DNA of 6,856 nucleotides from Pseudomonadota bacterium (GCA_020347585.1 CP070733.1:1066628-1073483); one strand, 5' to 3'. Counted from the first letter of the stretch, positions 1 through 6,502 are shown. The notes: generated by a model not told the origin, from the letters alone. A program made the numbers and translations.

Positions 1-654
1 CCCGTCAAATATGTGGTGCTGGAAAACGGTCAGGGCCATGCCATGCTGGGTTCAGGTTACTGGCAAGAGCAGGGCGCCACGGTGATCGCGCATGAGGATG
101 CGGCGCACGAGATTGAAGAGAATGCGTTTGCGATTCTTGAGCGCATGAAGCAGACCATGAAGGAGAAAGCGGCAGGGACAAAGGTGGTCATGCCCGACAA
201 GACCTTTAAGGACAAGATGGTTATTGAAATGGGCGGTGAACGCATCGAACTGCTTAACCTGGGCCCGGCACACAGCCCGGGAGATATCGTTGTCTGGCTC
301 CCCGAAAAACGGCTGGTGATCTCCGGTGATATGGCGTTTCATCAGCGCATGCTGCCGCTTTTCGAGCATACGGACTCAGCCGCCTGGATAAAGACCTGGG
401 ACAAGTTTGCCGCACTGGAGGCGCAATATGTGATTCCGGGCCATGGTGGGCCAACAAACATGGCGGAGGTCACCCGCTATACCAGGGACTACCTCGTCTA
501 TCTGCGCGAAAAGGTAGCTGCACTGATCGAAAACGGCGGAACACTTCAGGATGCCTATGAAATTGATCAGTCCCCCTATGCGCATTTGGCAACGTACGAA
601 TTCCTGGCCAAGCGCAATGCCGGGCAAGTCTTTCAGTCAATGGAGTTCGAATAG
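1..654 (+). CDS. MBL-fold metallohydrolase, SoxH-like, 5' end outside window
   Basis: The frame is open from base 1, so the start lies upstream; 217 codons are visible. The fold is recognised from the order of motifs: a strand-loop at 10-63 (VVLENGQGH, then GSGYW), GPAHSPGD at 262-285 (third histidine at 271-273), ISGD at 319-330 (bridging aspartate at 328-330) and IPGHGG at 433-450 (last histidine at 442-444). A helical C-terminal extension follows, as in MBL proteins of sulfur oxidisers and quinoprotein systems. The usual first motif HxHxDH is replaced: the aligned bases 25-42 encode N-G-Q-G-H-A. Three ligand positions (H, D, H) are therefore kept while the normal first-site histidines are absent, so a standard two-zinc hydrolase activity is doubtful. 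It may be a mononuclear or altered-metal enzyme. The substrate is unknown. The family call is firm; the link to sulfur metabolism rests on neighbouring genes. Confidence 0.9.
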   Translation, partial: PVKYVVLENGQGHAMLGSGYWQEQGATVIAHEDAAHEIEENAFAILERMKQTMKEKAAGTKVVMPDKTFKDKMVIEMGGERIELLNLGPAHSPGDIVVWLPEKRLVISGDMAFHQRMLPLFEHTDSAAWIKTWDKFAALEAQYVIPGHGGPTNMAEVTRYTRDYLVYLREKVAALIENGGTLQDAYEIDQSPYAHLATYEFLAKRNAGQVFQSMEFE

Positions 655-818
655 ACGCCAGGAGCACGTTTGTGGGGAACGCTGCATGCGCCAGTCTGAA
701 CAGTGATCGTATTCACCTGACAGTTGGCCAGGAGAAGAGGTGGTGGCCATACCGCCCCTGGTCGGGTTATGGCAGAAGTGTTCGACGCTTCAACTATGAC
801 CTGAACAAGGGAGACGAT

Positions 819-941
819 ATGGCCACTGAGAAGACGCTCGCACGACGCAAGCGCAGCTTGCTAGCGACGGGTGACACGTGGGGGTGCAGCATTTTTTCTT
901 CCGTCCCAGCCGGTTCGGAATGGAGCATCCAGGATTTGTAA
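819..941 (+). pseudogene. Short ORF with good RBS, probable truncated gene start
   Basis: An ATG at 819 follows AAGGGAG (807-813) with 5 bases of spacing, a convincing ribosome-binding site. The 40-codon product begins MATEKTLARRKRSLLATG, resembling the basic start of an exported or Tat-type protein, but the hydrophobic stretch that should follow is missing and the frame soon ends near the edge of the tauE-like repeat. I infer that a gene once started here and lost its body when the downstream region was rearranged. The same frame is open upstream to a GTG at 672, 17 bases after the hydrolase stop and preceded by AGGAG, but that extension has odd composition and no recognisable motif. Nothing else was found in 655-950. 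A genuine small protein cannot be excluded. Confidence 0.3.
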
Positions 942-950
942 CCAGCGGGC

Positions 951-1325
951 CTACAATCCCATCAACATGCGCACGCCGAGCACGGCCAGGAATAGCGCGA
1001 ACACGCGCTTTAGCGTTTGCGCTGGTAGACGGTGTGCGAGCCAGGCGCCTAAGGGCGCGAACAGCACGCTGGCTGCCACAATTCCCGCAAACGCCGGCCA
1101 ATACACATAACCGGTACTCCAGTCAGGCAGCGCTGCCTGATTCCAACCCGCTACCACGAAGTCGATGGCGCCAGCCACGGCAATCGGCAAACCACACGCA
1201 CTGGAGTTAGCGACTGCATTGCGCATGGCGACATTGCACCACGCAAGGAATGGAACCGTGAGCGTCCCGCCGCCGATGCCTACGATGGCCGAGACGGCGC
1301 CGATGACTCCGCCCGCCCCGAACAA
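951..1325 (-). pseudogene. Truncated TauE/SafE permease, C-terminal half only
   Basis: The 124 codons match residues 141-264 of the intact permease at 5473-6267 with 8 amino-acid differences and no gaps. The fragment holds the second of the two internal TauE/SafE repeats, including the GIGGG motif and the NSSACGLPIA segment. Homology stops almost exactly at the junction between the two halves: codons upstream of the Phe-Gly pair read tag-gat-cta-gca-ttg, so an in-frame stop lies five codons before the shared sequence and the only start is a TTG without a ribosome-binding site. The protein is too short for the family (about 250-270 residues) and is most likely not made. One substitution (Gly195 of the intact protein to Asp) puts an acidic residue into a membrane segment, consistent with early decay. 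Because the family is an internal duplication, a functional half-size protein is conceivable but unlikely. Confidence 0.85.
951..1325. repeat. Direct repeat copy A (tauE-like), pair of 5473-5847
   Basis: This aligns base for base with 5473-5847 at a constant offset of 4522. Counting the first 370 positions by eye gives about 45 mismatches (about 88% identity). The two copies have the same orientation and bracket the large minus-strand gene. Confidence 0.9.
1123..1140. repeat. 18-bp perfect palindrome inside tauE-like copy A
   Basis: TCAGGCAGC followed directly by GCTGCCTGA is a perfect inverted repeat with no loop. It encodes part of the N-Q-A-A-L-P-D segment. The same palindrome occurs at 5645-5662 in the intact gene, and both lie in a 51-bp block (1111-1161 and 5633-5683) that is identical between the otherwise diverged copies. 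Confidence 0.7.
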
Positions 1326-1386
1326 TGCTAGATCCTACCGGGAGATTCCTGATGTATACAGAGTCCGGTTGTCCGAGTAGCAGTGG

Positions 1387-1418
1387 AAAGCTCGTCGGAG
1401 ATGATTGCGACGAGCTTT
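1387..1418. terminator. Perfect 10-bp stem-loop, possible bidirectional terminator
   Basis: AAAGCTCGTC (1387-1396) and GACGAGCTTT (1409-1418) form a perfect stem with a 12-base loop. The A-rich left edge and T-rich right edge are the arrangement of a bidirectional Rho-independent terminator, but the U-tract would be only about three bases in either direction, so termination would be weak. It lies about 290 bases beyond the stop of the large minus-strand gene and could end its transcript; it also lies upstream of the small plus-strand frame at 1457. Confidence 0.45.
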
Positions 1419-1456
1419 GAGCTGTTTTCGTGTCTGATCAAGGAGGAGCTAAGCCA

Positions 1457-1676
1457 ATGAAGGAAAAGATACCCCAGCAAAAAGAGACTGTTTCTGTACC
1501 GGTGAAGTACAACAGGCCCCCCGAAACCCGCTGTGATGATGTTCCAGCCGGACAGTTTCGAAGTTTTGACCAGCGACACGCCCGACAAGCGGGAGGGAAT
1601 GCTTGAAAAGCACGTCGGTCCGCCCCCGCGCTCGACATGGTGTCCTTGCTATTTTTACACATCATCAACGGATTAG
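1457..1676 (+). pseudogene. Small unidentified gene, apparently frameshifted at a C6 tract
   Basis: An ATG at 1457 has a near-ideal ribosome-binding site (AAGGAGGAG, 1440-1448, spacing 8). Read straight through, it gives 49 residues and stops at 1604-1606. After the C6 run at 1517-1522 the third-position base preference moves to the other frame: from 1536 to 1604 I count about 18 of 23 codons ending in G or C in that frame against about 9 of 23 in the original. With one C fewer the frames join into one 72-residue product that starts MKEKIPQQKETV, contains MMFQPDSFEVLTSDTPDKRE and ends at the TAG at 1674-1676. The final dozen codons no longer look coding, so the gene may also be cut near 1640. 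The family is not recognised. Alternatives are a sequencing error, programmed frameshifting or chance. Confidence 0.4.
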
Positions 1677-1707
1677 TCTGTTCCCTATTACCTAGCACCC
1701 TTCCCGT

Positions 1708-4700
1708 TCAACGCAGAAACACGGTGATATATTCCGCGTAGGTCAACGCCACGCCACCCAACAACAACAGTGTCGCACGCACGGGCGGCTGATCCCAGAC
1801 CCGTAAGTAGGCGCCAATGCGTAGGCTCTCCAGTTGTTGAATTAGTTCTTGCCGCTCTGTCGGAGAAGGCTCATACGACTCTTGTTTCGCTCTATCGGCT
1901 GCCAGTTTTTCCTCTTGCAACCTTCGCAGTATGTCCCCCCGAACGGATTGCGCCACGAAATTCAGGCGCACAACACTGCCCAGGGCGATAACGAAATTCA
2001 GGCCAATGACGATGGCCAACGCCTGCGGGAAGTCCCAGTTGTCAAAATAGGTGCTGCGCGCGAGCAACAACAACAGGATAACCAACACCGGATAATAAAT
2101 GAGACGTGTCACTTCCGCTGAACGTTCGCCGATCAGGTGGATCTGAATCCAGGCCACTGCGTGTGTCTCTGGCAACCTTAGGCGTTGTACAAATTCTTCT
2201 TTTCTCGTCTTACTCCAATCCAAACCTTGCTCAGGCATGGAGTCGACCCAACAAATACACAGCCTGGCCGCGTCAACGACGAGAAACAACAGAACGAGCA
2301 TCGACAGCACTCCAAATCCAAGAATGGCTCGGTCGATCTTGCATGCCAACTCACCCCGGCACGGCGACGCCGGCGCACCCAGAATTGCAAACAAAATCGA
2401 CGCGAAAGCAAAATAGATCAAAATGTAAGCAACTGTCCGAAGAAATCGTTGATTGCCCTCGCCATACTCGCCATAGGTTCGCCACATCCCGATTGCATCC
2501 TTCGGCATGCAGCTCGCCAATTTGTTAACGGATTTAACTTGAACATCTTTCCAAATATGACCGTAAATTGTCGCCCACCAAAACACGATGAGCGTCGTCC
2601 ATATACCAATCAATAATGGAATCTTCCCACTTAGCGGTAACGGTGTGCGCAACACAAAGATCATGATTAGCATGATACCGACTACCATGATGACTGGCAG
2701 CACCTGCGCAAGCTTGATTTGTTTCGTGCCGCGTATTGGATGGCGGATTCTTTTCATTATGTTGCGCGATAACTCCGCAATTGTTATTCCATCTGCACGT
2801 TCCTCAGAACCTCCCCAAAAATATCGGGCACCAAGCTCGCACCAATTCCTGCGCAGACGATGGACTACTGACCAAATAAATGCGAACGCAAGCACAACAC
2901 CGAGGAGCCGAATATACTCCGCTGGCCAAACGCTGGCCCCGGCGACCAGGTTGATGGGTTCCCCTCCTGGTTCTTGAGTTAATATCCGGATCCCTAACAA
3001 AGAAAACAGCAGAAGCAGAATGACTAGCACGGCGACGACCCGCCCCGCCATGGGCCGTAATTGATGGAAAGCGAAGATCCCCAGCAAAGCGATGGCGAAT
3101 AGCCCCAGTGACACGGAAGAGGCGAAGGACCCCACTGATACGCGGTTCCAGGTATTTTCGTCAGCCTTGTCACGAGACAACGGTATGAGACTCTGTCGAC
3201 CGACTTCAAACAGTTGAGGCGGGATTTTCCCGTACACACGTTCCTGCACCGTCGTGCAATTCTGTCGTTCGAGTGGGCTGCCTTCATCGCAGTTGGATTT
3301 CACCTCGTCCATTAATCTGCTGTTGAAGACCAGGCGCGTTGCCAGATATACCGATGTCTGATAGCTGTCCCGAAACGGCATGGTGGTCATTGGGATGTCT
3401 GGCGATAGACTTAGGTCGTATGTGGATGCGACAATCATATTGCGCGTCCAACTATACTCAGTGGGATGCAGTAAATGCGCGTCGAGGTCAGTAGTGGCGA
3501 ATACGGCACCCGGTAGCTCAGGGCGTAGGGCACGCAGAATTAGCAGCTTGTCATAAACATCACTTCCCAATAATACGACCGCGCGCACACCGTGCCCTGT
3601 CTGCAGACGTAACTCGCGATCCTTCTTTCGTATGTCGGTTGCCAGGCGCCTAAGATAGTCAAACTGTCCCGTTCCTACCGGCCGACGCATTGGTGTGACA
3701 TCGATGGATGGCGCAAGTCCGACAGCTTTCGCCTGCTTAGCACGCTGTGACGGTGGCGGTGCGCCCTGCTCGCCAGCGATAATACCATCCATGCCTCTCT
3801 GATAGCTGTACCGCAGGACATTGTCGCAATTGGGCGCACAGAAATGCTTAGTAAACGCACGCGGCAGAAATCTTCCGAAATAGGTATCCCACTCGGAGAT
3901 CACCACTACGTAGTCCTCTCGCTCGGATATCGAGCGGTTGTCTTTCAATTCAGCCGCAAGGTTTTTGATCAAAACCTCATCACTTCGAATCGTCCGAAGA
4001 AATTGCATTTCTGTTCTGACGGGAGATTTAGGACCGTCAATTTTGTTGCAATCCACCTTAATGACTCGCTGCTGGAGCGCTTCCAGTGGCGGAATTAACC
4101 GCTTCTCCTTACTCGGGTCGAAAGTCCATTCTCCAATTAGATCGGCATCAGCGACCGTCGCGGTGGAGGACGTGATGTTGAACTCCGAAAGGCCGGAAGA
4201 GCAGCGTAGCCATTCATACGCCCCATCCTTTTCCTTTGTGACTAAGTTCCGTAGTGCATCGGAGCGTGCAGGTCCGAGAAGCGTTGCGCGCACGGTGATA
4301 CCAAGCGACCCGTCTTCGGGTACGGGCAGTAGGCCAACGAGAAAGTCCTTTATGCGCGTTAGCGGCGCATCGACAAACTGAGGTTCGTTTAACCAGAGTA
4401 CAAGGACTTGGCGCTGCTCAGAAGTCTCACCGGCTGGACCCTCGTAGTCATACCATTCGTAGGGGACGGAGTAGCATTTCTCTGAAAGGGAATTTCCTTT
4501 ATCGGTTTCATTCGAACTGAAACACTCCCCGTCGGAAGAACCTAGCTTCGGCCGGTAAAAAACACTCAGCGCCTCGGGATTGCGTGGCACAAAATGCTCT
4601 TCGCCTAGCCCGGACAATACCGCATAGCGGCGGCGGCGGCGACGCTCCTCCAGTTCCGCATAGGATCCCGGGCTAACTAGCACCATCAATACTGTCAGCT

Positions 4701-5013
4701 CAGGCTTGCCACCCTCAATCTGCGGGTCTGCGACTATGTTTCTTATCTTATGGCTAGGGTCCTCGATGTACGTGACTGCTGCTGCACCAGACTTGACCGC
4801 CTGCTCGTGCGCGTAGACGGCCTTGAAGGGATCCTGCCAGAGTCTTGCCGGCACTTGCTGAGCAAATTCGCGCTCATACCAACCGCTTTTTTCACTGCTG
4901 GGCCGTACGCTTTCCAGCGGTGCCCCCTTCCAAATAAATGTCCCCAGTGCCGCCAGGATCAAAAATCCGGCGAGCGTAAAGCCAGTGTCTCCCCGCTGCG
5001 GTAATAGCGCCAT
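1708..5013 (-). CDS. Large uncharacterised membrane protein with periplasmic-binding-like ectodomain
   Basis: There are 1101 codons starting with ATG at 5013, supported by AAGGTAGG (5018-5025, spacing 4). Residues 13-29 form a membrane anchor. Residues about 30-630 are a soluble, probably extracytoplasmic domain holding eight cysteines (164, 180, 271, 322, 392, 396, 575, 586), which could pair as disulfides. Its later part (about 365-565) alternates strands and helices like a type-1 periplasmic-binding fold: VVVISEWDTYFGRFLP (369-384), YSYQRGMDG (402-410), GTGQFDYLRRLA (447-458), LLGSDVYDKLLILRALRP (481-498), TTDLDAHLLHP (507-517) and PFRDSYQTSVYLA (546-558). About ten membrane segments follow (near 632-650, 657-677, 701-718, 769-788, 798-820, 858-879, 896-916, 969-985, 997-1016, 1079-1098), with a charged, probably coiled stretch at 1025-1065. 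No kinase, nuclease, ATPase or transporter motif was found. I recall the ectodomain motifs from uncharacterised bacterial proteins, not a named family. A ligand-sensing or transport role is only inferred. It is alone on its strand between the two tauE-like repeats, and its G+C looks lower than the permease. Confidence 0.93.
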   Translation of the reverse strand: MALLPQRGDTGFTLAGFLILAALGTFIWKGAPLESVRPSSEKSGWYEREFAQQVPARLWQDPFKAVYAHEQAVKSGAAAVTYIEDPSHKIRNIVADPQIEGGKPELTVLMVLVSPGSYAELEERRRRRRYAVLSGLGEEHFVPRNPEALSVFYRPKLGSSDGECFSSNETDKGNSLSEKCYSVPYEWYDYEGPAGETSEQRQVLVLWLNEPQFVDAPLTRIKDFLVGLLPVPEDGSLGITVRATLLGPARSDALRNLVTKEKDGAYEWLRCSSGLSEFNITSSTATVADADLIGEWTFDPSKEKRLIPPLEALQQRVIKVDCNKIDGPKSPVRTEMQFLRTIRSDEVLIKNLAAELKDNRSISEREDYVVVISEWDTYFGRFLPRAFTKHFCAPNCDNVLRYSYQRGMDGIIAGEQGAPPPSQRAKQAKAVGLAPSIDVTPMRRPVGTGQFDYLRRLATDIRKKDRELRLQTGHGVRAVVLLGSDVYDKLLILRALRPELPGAVFATTDLDAHLLHPTEYSWTRNMIVASTYDLSLSPDIPMTTMPFRDSYQTSVYLATRLVFNSRLMDEVKSNCDEGSPLERQNCTTVQERVYGKIPPQLFEVGRQSLIPLSRDKADENTWNRVSVGSFASSVSLGLFAIALLGIFAFHQLRPMAGRVVAVLVILLLLFSLLGIRILTQEPGGEPINLVAGASVWPAEYIRLLGVVLAFAFIWSVVHRLRRNWCELGARYFWGGSEERADGITIAELSRNIMKRIRHPIRGTKQIKLAQVLPVIMVVGIMLIMIFVLRTPLPLSGKIPLLIGIWTTLIVFWWATIYGHIWKDVQVKSVNKLASCMPKDAIGMWRTYGEYGEGNQRFLRTVAYILIYFAFASILFAILGAPASPCRGELACKIDRAILGFGVLSMLVLLFLVVDAARLCICWVDSMPEQGLDWSKTRKEEFVQRLRLPETHAVAWIQIHLIGERSAEVTRLIYYPVLVILLLLLARSTYFDNWDFPQALAIVIGLNFVIALGSVVRLNFVAQSVRGDILRRLQEEKLAADRAKQESYEPSPTERQELIQQLESLRIGAYLRVWDQPPVRATLLLLGGVALTYAEYITVFLR
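4627..4644 (-). repeat. Arg6 run encoded by a CGC triplet repeat
   Basis: Residues 124-129 of the large membrane protein are six arginines, encoded by one CGT and five consecutive CGC codons. The run lies in the predicted extracytoplasmic domain. Such a short triplet array can gain or lose units without shifting the frame. Confidence 0.7.
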
Positions 5014-5080
5014 GGTGCCTACCTTACCTTTTCGGACAATTTGGGCTGGCCCCGGAACACCTCGTTTTAAATGAAGTCTA

Positions 5081-5101
5081 GCCTAAACGCATTGCCTAAA
5101 C
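5081..5101 (-). promoter_or_regulatory. Tandem GCCTAAAC repeat, possible operator of the large gene
   Basis: GCCTAAAC occurs at 5081-5088 and 5094-5101, a 13-base period, 68 to 88 bases before the start codon of the large gene. On the coding strand it reads GTTTAGGC twice. The position suits a regulator or a promoter element, but no partner regulator is visible and chance is possible. Confidence 0.3.
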
Positions 5102-5142
5102 CTCTGAAGATGGATTTTTCAGATTCGCAGAGACTAATACAA

Positions 5143-5176
5143 GGCAATATTGACCACTTGAGGCGGTAGTATTGCC
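5143..5176. other. Hairpin in the intergenic region
   Basis: GGCAATATT (5143-5151) pairs with AGTATTGCC (5168-5176) through nine positions, one a wobble, and an inner ACC/GGT adds three pairs. There is no T-tract, so it is not a classical terminator. It could be an operator or a remnant of an inserted element. Confidence 0.35.
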
Positions 5177-5472
5177 ATGCCCTACTGATCGAACACCGCC
5201 GACGTTTACGGCCTTCAGGAAACCTGACGAGATGGAACGTGCCGAGGGTAGCCGAAAAGCTCTGCGAAAGGGGACGGGAGAGTGCAGATCGGAGAGTAAG
5301 TTCGCGCCTATTCTTTAACTCCACAACATTAAATTCGTTTGCCGGCGCATGTGGCCAGCTGTAGCCCGTTTTATTTGCCAAGAAATGGCATATCCCTATG
5401 TCTTGTTTCGCGAACCGGACTTGCAGCCCCGACGAGTACGGGTTTGCGACTATAACTGCGTGAGCAGAACGC

Positions 5473-5847
5473 TTACAAGGCCATCAACATTCGTATGCCG
5501 AGTACGGCCAGAAATAACGCGAACACGCGCTTGAGTGTTTGCGCCGGTAGCTGGTGCGCGAGCCAGGCGCCTAGCGGCGCGAACACCACGCTGGCCGCCA
5601 CGATCCCTGCAAACGCGGGCCAATACACATAGCCGGTACTCCAGTCAGGCAGCGCTGCCTGATTCCAACCCGCTACCACGAAGCCGATGGCACCCGCCAC
5701 AGCAATCGGCAAACCACATGCACTGGAAGTGGCCACCGCGTTGCGCATGGCGACGTTGCACCACACCAGGAACGGTACCGTGAGCGTACCGCCGCCGATG
5801 CCTACGATGGCCGAGACGGTGCCGATGACACCGCCCGCTCCAAACAT
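5473..5847. repeat. Direct repeat copy B, second half of the intact permease gene
   Basis: This is the ungapped partner of 951-1325. The left edge is the stop codon of each copy. The right edge is the Met141 codon of the intact permease, where the truncated copy diverges into unrelated sequence. Confidence 0.9.
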
Positions 5848-6267
5848 AGCGACGTTGCCCGGCAACTGCCGGTGGGCGTTTGGCTTGAGGCCAAATGCCA
5901 GTTGCGCCGCCACCGCCAGTTCGAAGCAACCGAAAAAAATGCGCATGGCCGTCGTGGGCATGAGGTGAGCGACCGCCGCTCCAAGCCAGGCCCCCAACAC
6001 AATGCCCGGTGTGAGGCGCGCAAACTCTGGCCACATTACCGCGCCGCGCTGATGGTGGGCACGCACTGAGGAGATCGAGGTCAGTACGATGGTCGCCAGC
6101 GAGGTGCCCACCGCAAGGTGCATGATCAGTTCGGGCGCGAAACCGTAGTCACTGAACACCAGCGCCAGTACGGGCACGATGATCAAACCGCCGCCCACGC
6201 CCAGCAAGCCGGCCGCGGTGCCGGCGAAGGCGCCAAGCAAGAGATAAACCAACACCGCTTCAGTCAT
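5473..6267 (-). CDS. TauE/SafE family permease (sulfite exporter type)
   Basis: This is a 264-residue integral membrane protein of the TauE/SafE (DUF81) family, whose members are linked to export of sulfite, sulfoacetate and similar anions across the inner membrane. It shows the family's two internally repeated halves: the first with GVGGGLIIVP (residues 23-32) and MHLAVGTSLATI (49-60), the second with GIGGGTLTVP (156-165) and NAVATSSACGLPIA (176-189). Most of the chain is hydrophobic and would form about eight helices. I chose the ATG at 6267, which has a weak GGGTG seven bases upstream and starts directly on the first helix; an upstream TTG at 6288 would add seven residues with no helix or better ribosome-binding site. 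The gene is divergent from the SoxB-like gene at 6698, which fits a role in exporting a sulfur-oxidation product. The actual substrate is inferred from family and context only. Its second half is the partner of the truncated copy at 951-1325. Confidence 0.93.
   Translation of the reverse strand: MTEAVLVYLLLGAFAGTAAGLLGVGGGLIIVPVLALVFSDYGFAPELIMHLAVGTSLATIVLTSISSVRAHHQRGAVMWPEFARLTPGIVLGAWLGAAVAHLMPTTAMRIFFGCFELAVAAQLAFGLKPNAHRQLPGNVAMFGAGGVIGTVSAIVGIGGGTLTVPFLVWCNVAMRNAVATSSACGLPIAVAGAIGFVVAGWNQAALPDWSTGYVYWPAFAGIVAASVVFAPLGAWLAHQLPAQTLKRVFALFLAVLGIRMLMAL
5645..5662. repeat. 18-bp perfect palindrome inside the intact permease gene
   Basis: This is the same palindrome as at 1123-1140, inside the 51-bp fully identical block 5633-5683. 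It encodes residues near 202-208 (N-Q-A-A-L-P-D). Confidence 0.7.
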
Positions 6268-6288
6268 TGACGCACACCCGTTGCACAA

Positions 6289-6317
6289 CCAAATCGCGAT
6301 TCCACGAACACCGTCAA
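6289..6317 (-). promoter_or_regulatory. Possible promoter of the TauE/SafE gene
   Basis: On the minus strand TTGACG (6312-6317) matches the sigma-70 -35 consensus in five of six bases. About 17-18 bases on, ATTTGG/TTTGGT is a poor -10. If real, transcription would start just before the ATG at 6267 and after the alternative TTG at 6288, favouring the ATG. Confidence 0.25.
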
Positions 6318-6460
6318 ATCCCTAAACCATCAATCGGGGGACCGCACGTTCATTTATACAGGATGCCGATAGACGCTGCTCGCTACCCACTCTGTTTTGT
6401 AGTACAAACGCGGCGTTGTGCCCCGTTTTTTCACATGCCGCTGAGCGTTTTCGACCTCGC

Positions 6461-6488
6461 GGTGCCTACGTCACCTCTGTAGGCGACC
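6461..6488. promoter_or_regulatory. Inverted repeat in the divergent intergenic region
   Basis: GCCTAC (6464-6469) and GTAGGC (6479-6484) form a perfect stem with a 9-base loop, extended by GGT/ACC across one bulged G. No T-tract follows. It could be an operator or RNA structure. Confidence 0.3.
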
Positions 6489-6502
6489 ATCGGCTTATTA
6501 AC

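Larger units (their letters stand above)
5014..5472. other. Intergenic region upstream of the large gene
   Basis: This 459-base gap separates the intact permease from the large gene on the same strand and should hold the large gene's promoter and the permease's transcript end. I see a tandem 8-bp repeat (5081-5101) and a hairpin (5143-5176), but no clear -35/-10 pair and no Rho-independent terminator after the permease. A 104-codon minus-strand frame (5067-5381) has no recognisable motif and an arginine- and serine-rich composition typical of chance frames. The large gap argues against the two genes being co-transcribed from one promoter. Confidence 0.6.

Noticed and set aside
725..749. Two TGGCCA sites 19 bases apart
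   Set aside because: Six-base self-complementary words at this density are expected by chance and no further structure surrounds them.
878..1210. Plus-strand frames across the truncated permease copy
   Set aside because: The minus-strand frame has 93% protein identity to a real permease; the plus-strand frames are its antisense shadows.
1326..1697. TGCTAG at 1326 and CTAGCA at 1692 as ends of an insertion sequence
   Set aside because: Six-base arms are too short, no target duplication is visible and no transposase is encoded between them.
1438..1698. 86-codon minus-strand frame downstream of the large gene
   Set aside because: No motif and a worse start context than the opposing plus-strand frame at 1457.
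2106..2616. Plus-strand open frames of about 140 codons
   Set aside because: They lie wholly antisense to the large minus-strand gene, overlap each other in different frames and show no domain, hydrophobic pattern or ribosome-binding site.
3938..4381. 147-codon plus-strand frame
   Set aside because: Antisense to the coding sequence of the large gene; serine- and arginine-rich composition typical of a shadow frame.
5067..5381. 104-codon minus-strand frame upstream of the large gene
   Set aside because: No family resemblance, no convincing ribosome-binding site and low-complexity basic composition; kept as intergenic.
5376..5390. TGCCA-AGAAA-TGGCA hairpin after the permease as a terminator
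   Set aside because: Only five pairs and no T-tract on either strand.
5645..6034. 129-codon minus-strand frame, plus opposite-strand frames over the permease
   Set aside because: They are alternative frames of the TauE/SafE gene, which has unmistakable family motifs in its own frame.
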